The translations under genes were made by a program, and so were the position numbers. Below the pieces are notes generated by a model that ran no database searches, was not told where the DNA came from, and saw only the letters and a program-made list of their open reading frames with translations. From Nocardia sp. NBC_01329 (GTDB taxonomy: Bacteria > Actinomycetota > Actinomycetes > Mycobacteriales > Mycobacteriaceae): 64,000 bases of DNA. Positions 62,818 through 64,000 of the stretch are shown one piece after another; position 1 is the stretch's first letter, and each line of letters starts with the position of its first letter. The stretch covers positions 4,930,001 to 4,994,000 of the forward strand of contig NZ_CP108381.1 of assembly GCF_035956715.1 (NCBI RefSeq). Direction: 5' to 3'.

Positions 62818-63560
62818 GACAGGTTGGACTCGATTCCATCGAGCACGCAGGTCAGACCGAATTCGAATTGCCATGCGGCGCCGTCGTCGTTGGATCCGTC
62901 GACCAGGTAGTCCGACAGCGCCGGATAGCGGCCGGAGCTGGTGAGCTCGGCCATATACGGGTGATACGCGCTGCGAACATCGTCGTCGGAGTCCCAGCCA
63001 CGCCGGTCCATCAGCAGCCGCTGCGCCACCTCGGCCGCGGCCGCGCCATGAGTGAAAGCGGTGACCGTCGCGAGGATTGCCATCTTCGTATCGACGTCGA
63101 CGCTCAGGGGCTTCATCGCCGCAAGTGCCTGCTCAGCGATGTCGGCCATACGCGGAGTCAGGACTCCTGGTAGCCGGGCATATATCTGGACCAGCCAGGG
63201 ATGGCAGAGGGTAACCTCGCGGATCTGCCTTGCGTAGGCGCGCAGCACCTGTTCCCATCCCGTCGATGGTGATGGCAGCGCGAGGTCGGCGTGCACCATA
63301 TCGATCATCAGCTCGAACAGGTCGTCCTTGCTCGAGATATAGCGGTAGGGGGCCATCGTCGGCACGCCGAGCTGTTCGGCCAGCTGACGCATGGACACTC
63401 CTGCCAAGCCCGTACTGTCGGCGAGCTCGATTGCCGTCAGCGCGATCCGATCATGGCTCAGGGGCACACGAGGCGAGGCCGGCGGTTGCTCGCCGAGCCG
63501 TTCCCAGATGGTGCCGCCACCGGTGTGCTTGCTCCCGGATCTGTCACTCACACCTGCCAC
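62814..63560 (-). CDS. TetR-family transcriptional repressor
   Basis: About 248 residues from a GTG at 63560, chosen because GAGAGGG precedes it. A GTG at 63551 and an ATG at 63599 are alternatives; the latter lies only 4 bp from the operator. The HTH region is LADSTGLAGVSMRQLAEQLG followed by VPTMAPYRYISSKDDLFELM, and the C-terminal half is helical as in drug-binding TetR proteins. Divergent to an MFS exporter across a long palindrome, so it probably represses that pump and its own operon. Confidence 0.88.
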   Translation of the reverse strand: MAGVSDRSGSKHTGGGTIWERLGEQPPASPRVPLSHDRIALTAIELADSTGLAGVSMRQLAEQLGVPTMAPYRYISSKDDLFELMIDMVHADLALPSPSTGWEQVLRAYARQIREVTLCHPWLVQIYARLPGVLTPRMADIAEQALAAMKPLSVDVDTKMAILATVTAFTHGAAAAEVAQRLLMDRRGWDSDDDVRSAYHPYMAELTSSGRYPALSDYLVDGSNDDGAAWQFEFGLTCVLDGIESNLS

Positions 63561-63602
63561 GGACTGCCCTCTCGGTTGATGTGTTGCCGATCCTAACATC
63601 GT

Positions 63603-63638
63603 TTCGTACAACGTACCTCTAGAGATACATTGTACGAA
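63603..63638. promoter_or_regulatory. 36-bp palindromic TetR operator
   Basis: Dyad centred at 63620/63621 with 16 of 18 base pairs complementary. Half-site TTCGTACAACGTAC, core CTCTAGAG, half-site ATACATTGTACGAA. It lies between the divergent TetR and MFS genes, 30 bp before the exporter ATG. Confidence 0.75.
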
Positions 63639-63667
63639 CACGAATACACCGTACATCGGAGTTGGAC

Positions 63668-64000
63668 ATGTCTGTCGAACCACGCGAAGAGGCCCCTACC
63701 TCGCAGGAACCGTCGCCACGGCGCGGGATCTATGCGGCGATGAGCGGCCTCGTCATCGCGTTTTTGGTGGCGAACCTCGACTTCACCATTGTCGCCACCA
63801 CACTTCCGACCATCGCGCAGGAGCTCGGCGGTTTCGCCGATCTATCGCTGGTGGTGACGGCATTCGCGGTGGCCACCGCCGTAACGACACCGATCTGGGG
63901 AAAGCTGGGGGATCTGTTCGACCGAAAAAAGCTCTTCCTGGCATCATTTTCGCTGTTCCTCGCCGGATCGGCGTTGTGCGGCGCCGCGCAAACCCTGGCC
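63668..64000 (+). CDS. MFS drug exporter, DHA2/EmrB type (N-terminal part)
   Basis: The first 111 codons are in the window, from an ATG preceded by GGAG. The first membrane segment carries the DHA2 motif NLDFTIVATTLPTIAQEL, and the loop between helices 2 and 3 has motif A, GKLGDLFDRKKLF. Proton-driven export of drugs or other amphipaths is expected. The gene continues beyond the window. Confidence 0.9.
   Translation, partial: MSVEPREEAPTSQEPSPRRGIYAAMSGLVIAFLVANLDFTIVATTLPTIAQELGGFADLSLVVTAFAVATAVTTPIWGKLGDLFDRKKLFLASFSLFLAGSALCGAAQTLA

Overview
The window comes from a GC-rich, mycolic-acid-containing actinomycete, most likely a Nocardia. The evidence is an antigen-85-type mycolyltransferase, a Nocardia-style mixed siderophore locus with IdeR-like iron boxes, an S10 ribosomal operon with actinobacterial proteins, an SCO5389-family gene, and many GTG/TTG starts and ATGA gene overlaps. 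Genus assignment is inference; no marker identifies the species.

Layout. 1-13.1 kb: a minus-strand siderophore locus. It has the four desferrioxamine-type functions (lysine/cadaverine decarboxylase, N-hydroxylase, GNAT acyltransferase, IucA/IucC synthetase) together with a mycobactin-type ArCP-Cy-A-PCP module. The GNAT is fused to the C-terminus of the NRPS. A stand-alone condensation protein, an Ntn-type acylase and the first codons of a carrier protein belong to the same locus, and two tandem IdeR-like boxes lie upstream of its first gene. 13.3-16.7 kb: an RluA pseudouridine synthase, a CPBP protease, a small Cys-rich protein and a VapBC-type toxin-antitoxin pair. 16.7-22.2 kb: the S10 ribosomal operon (rpsJ to rpsQ), closed by a strong hairpin. 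22.7-33.1 kb: lipid-related genes (hotdog thioesterase, lycopene-cyclase-like flavoprotein, Drr-type ABC exporter, an aldehyde dehydrogenase homologue without its catalytic Cys, a tandem TetR regulator, a crotonase) and an AlkZ-like HTH_42 protein.

33.2-54.9 kb: one minus-strand run. It reads M23 peptidase, LuxR-type regulator, two NRPS-like giants of 3,023 and 3,000 residues, then the mycolyltransferase. The giants are the most unusual content. Almost every condensation, epimerization and adenylation domain has lost its core residues. There is one carrier domain in about 6,000 residues and one credible adenylation domain with a threonine-like code. The second giant carries long Pro/Arg-rich repeats (LPRRR motifs, TAEPES hexads). 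Either this is a decaying pathway that happens to have kept open frames, or the proteins have been repurposed.

55.4-64 kb: an SCO5389-family gene, an acyl-CoA ligase, a Baeyer-Villiger-type monooxygenase and tRNA-Arg(CCT). A short degraded insertion follows, bounded by a near-perfect 21-nt duplication of the tRNA 3' end. It contains a DUF4288-type gene and what looks like the tip of a polymorphic toxin, and an IS3 orfA remnant lies just outside. The window ends with an alpha/beta hydrolase, a small membrane protein and a TetR repressor, divergent from an MFS drug exporter across a 36-bp palindrome.
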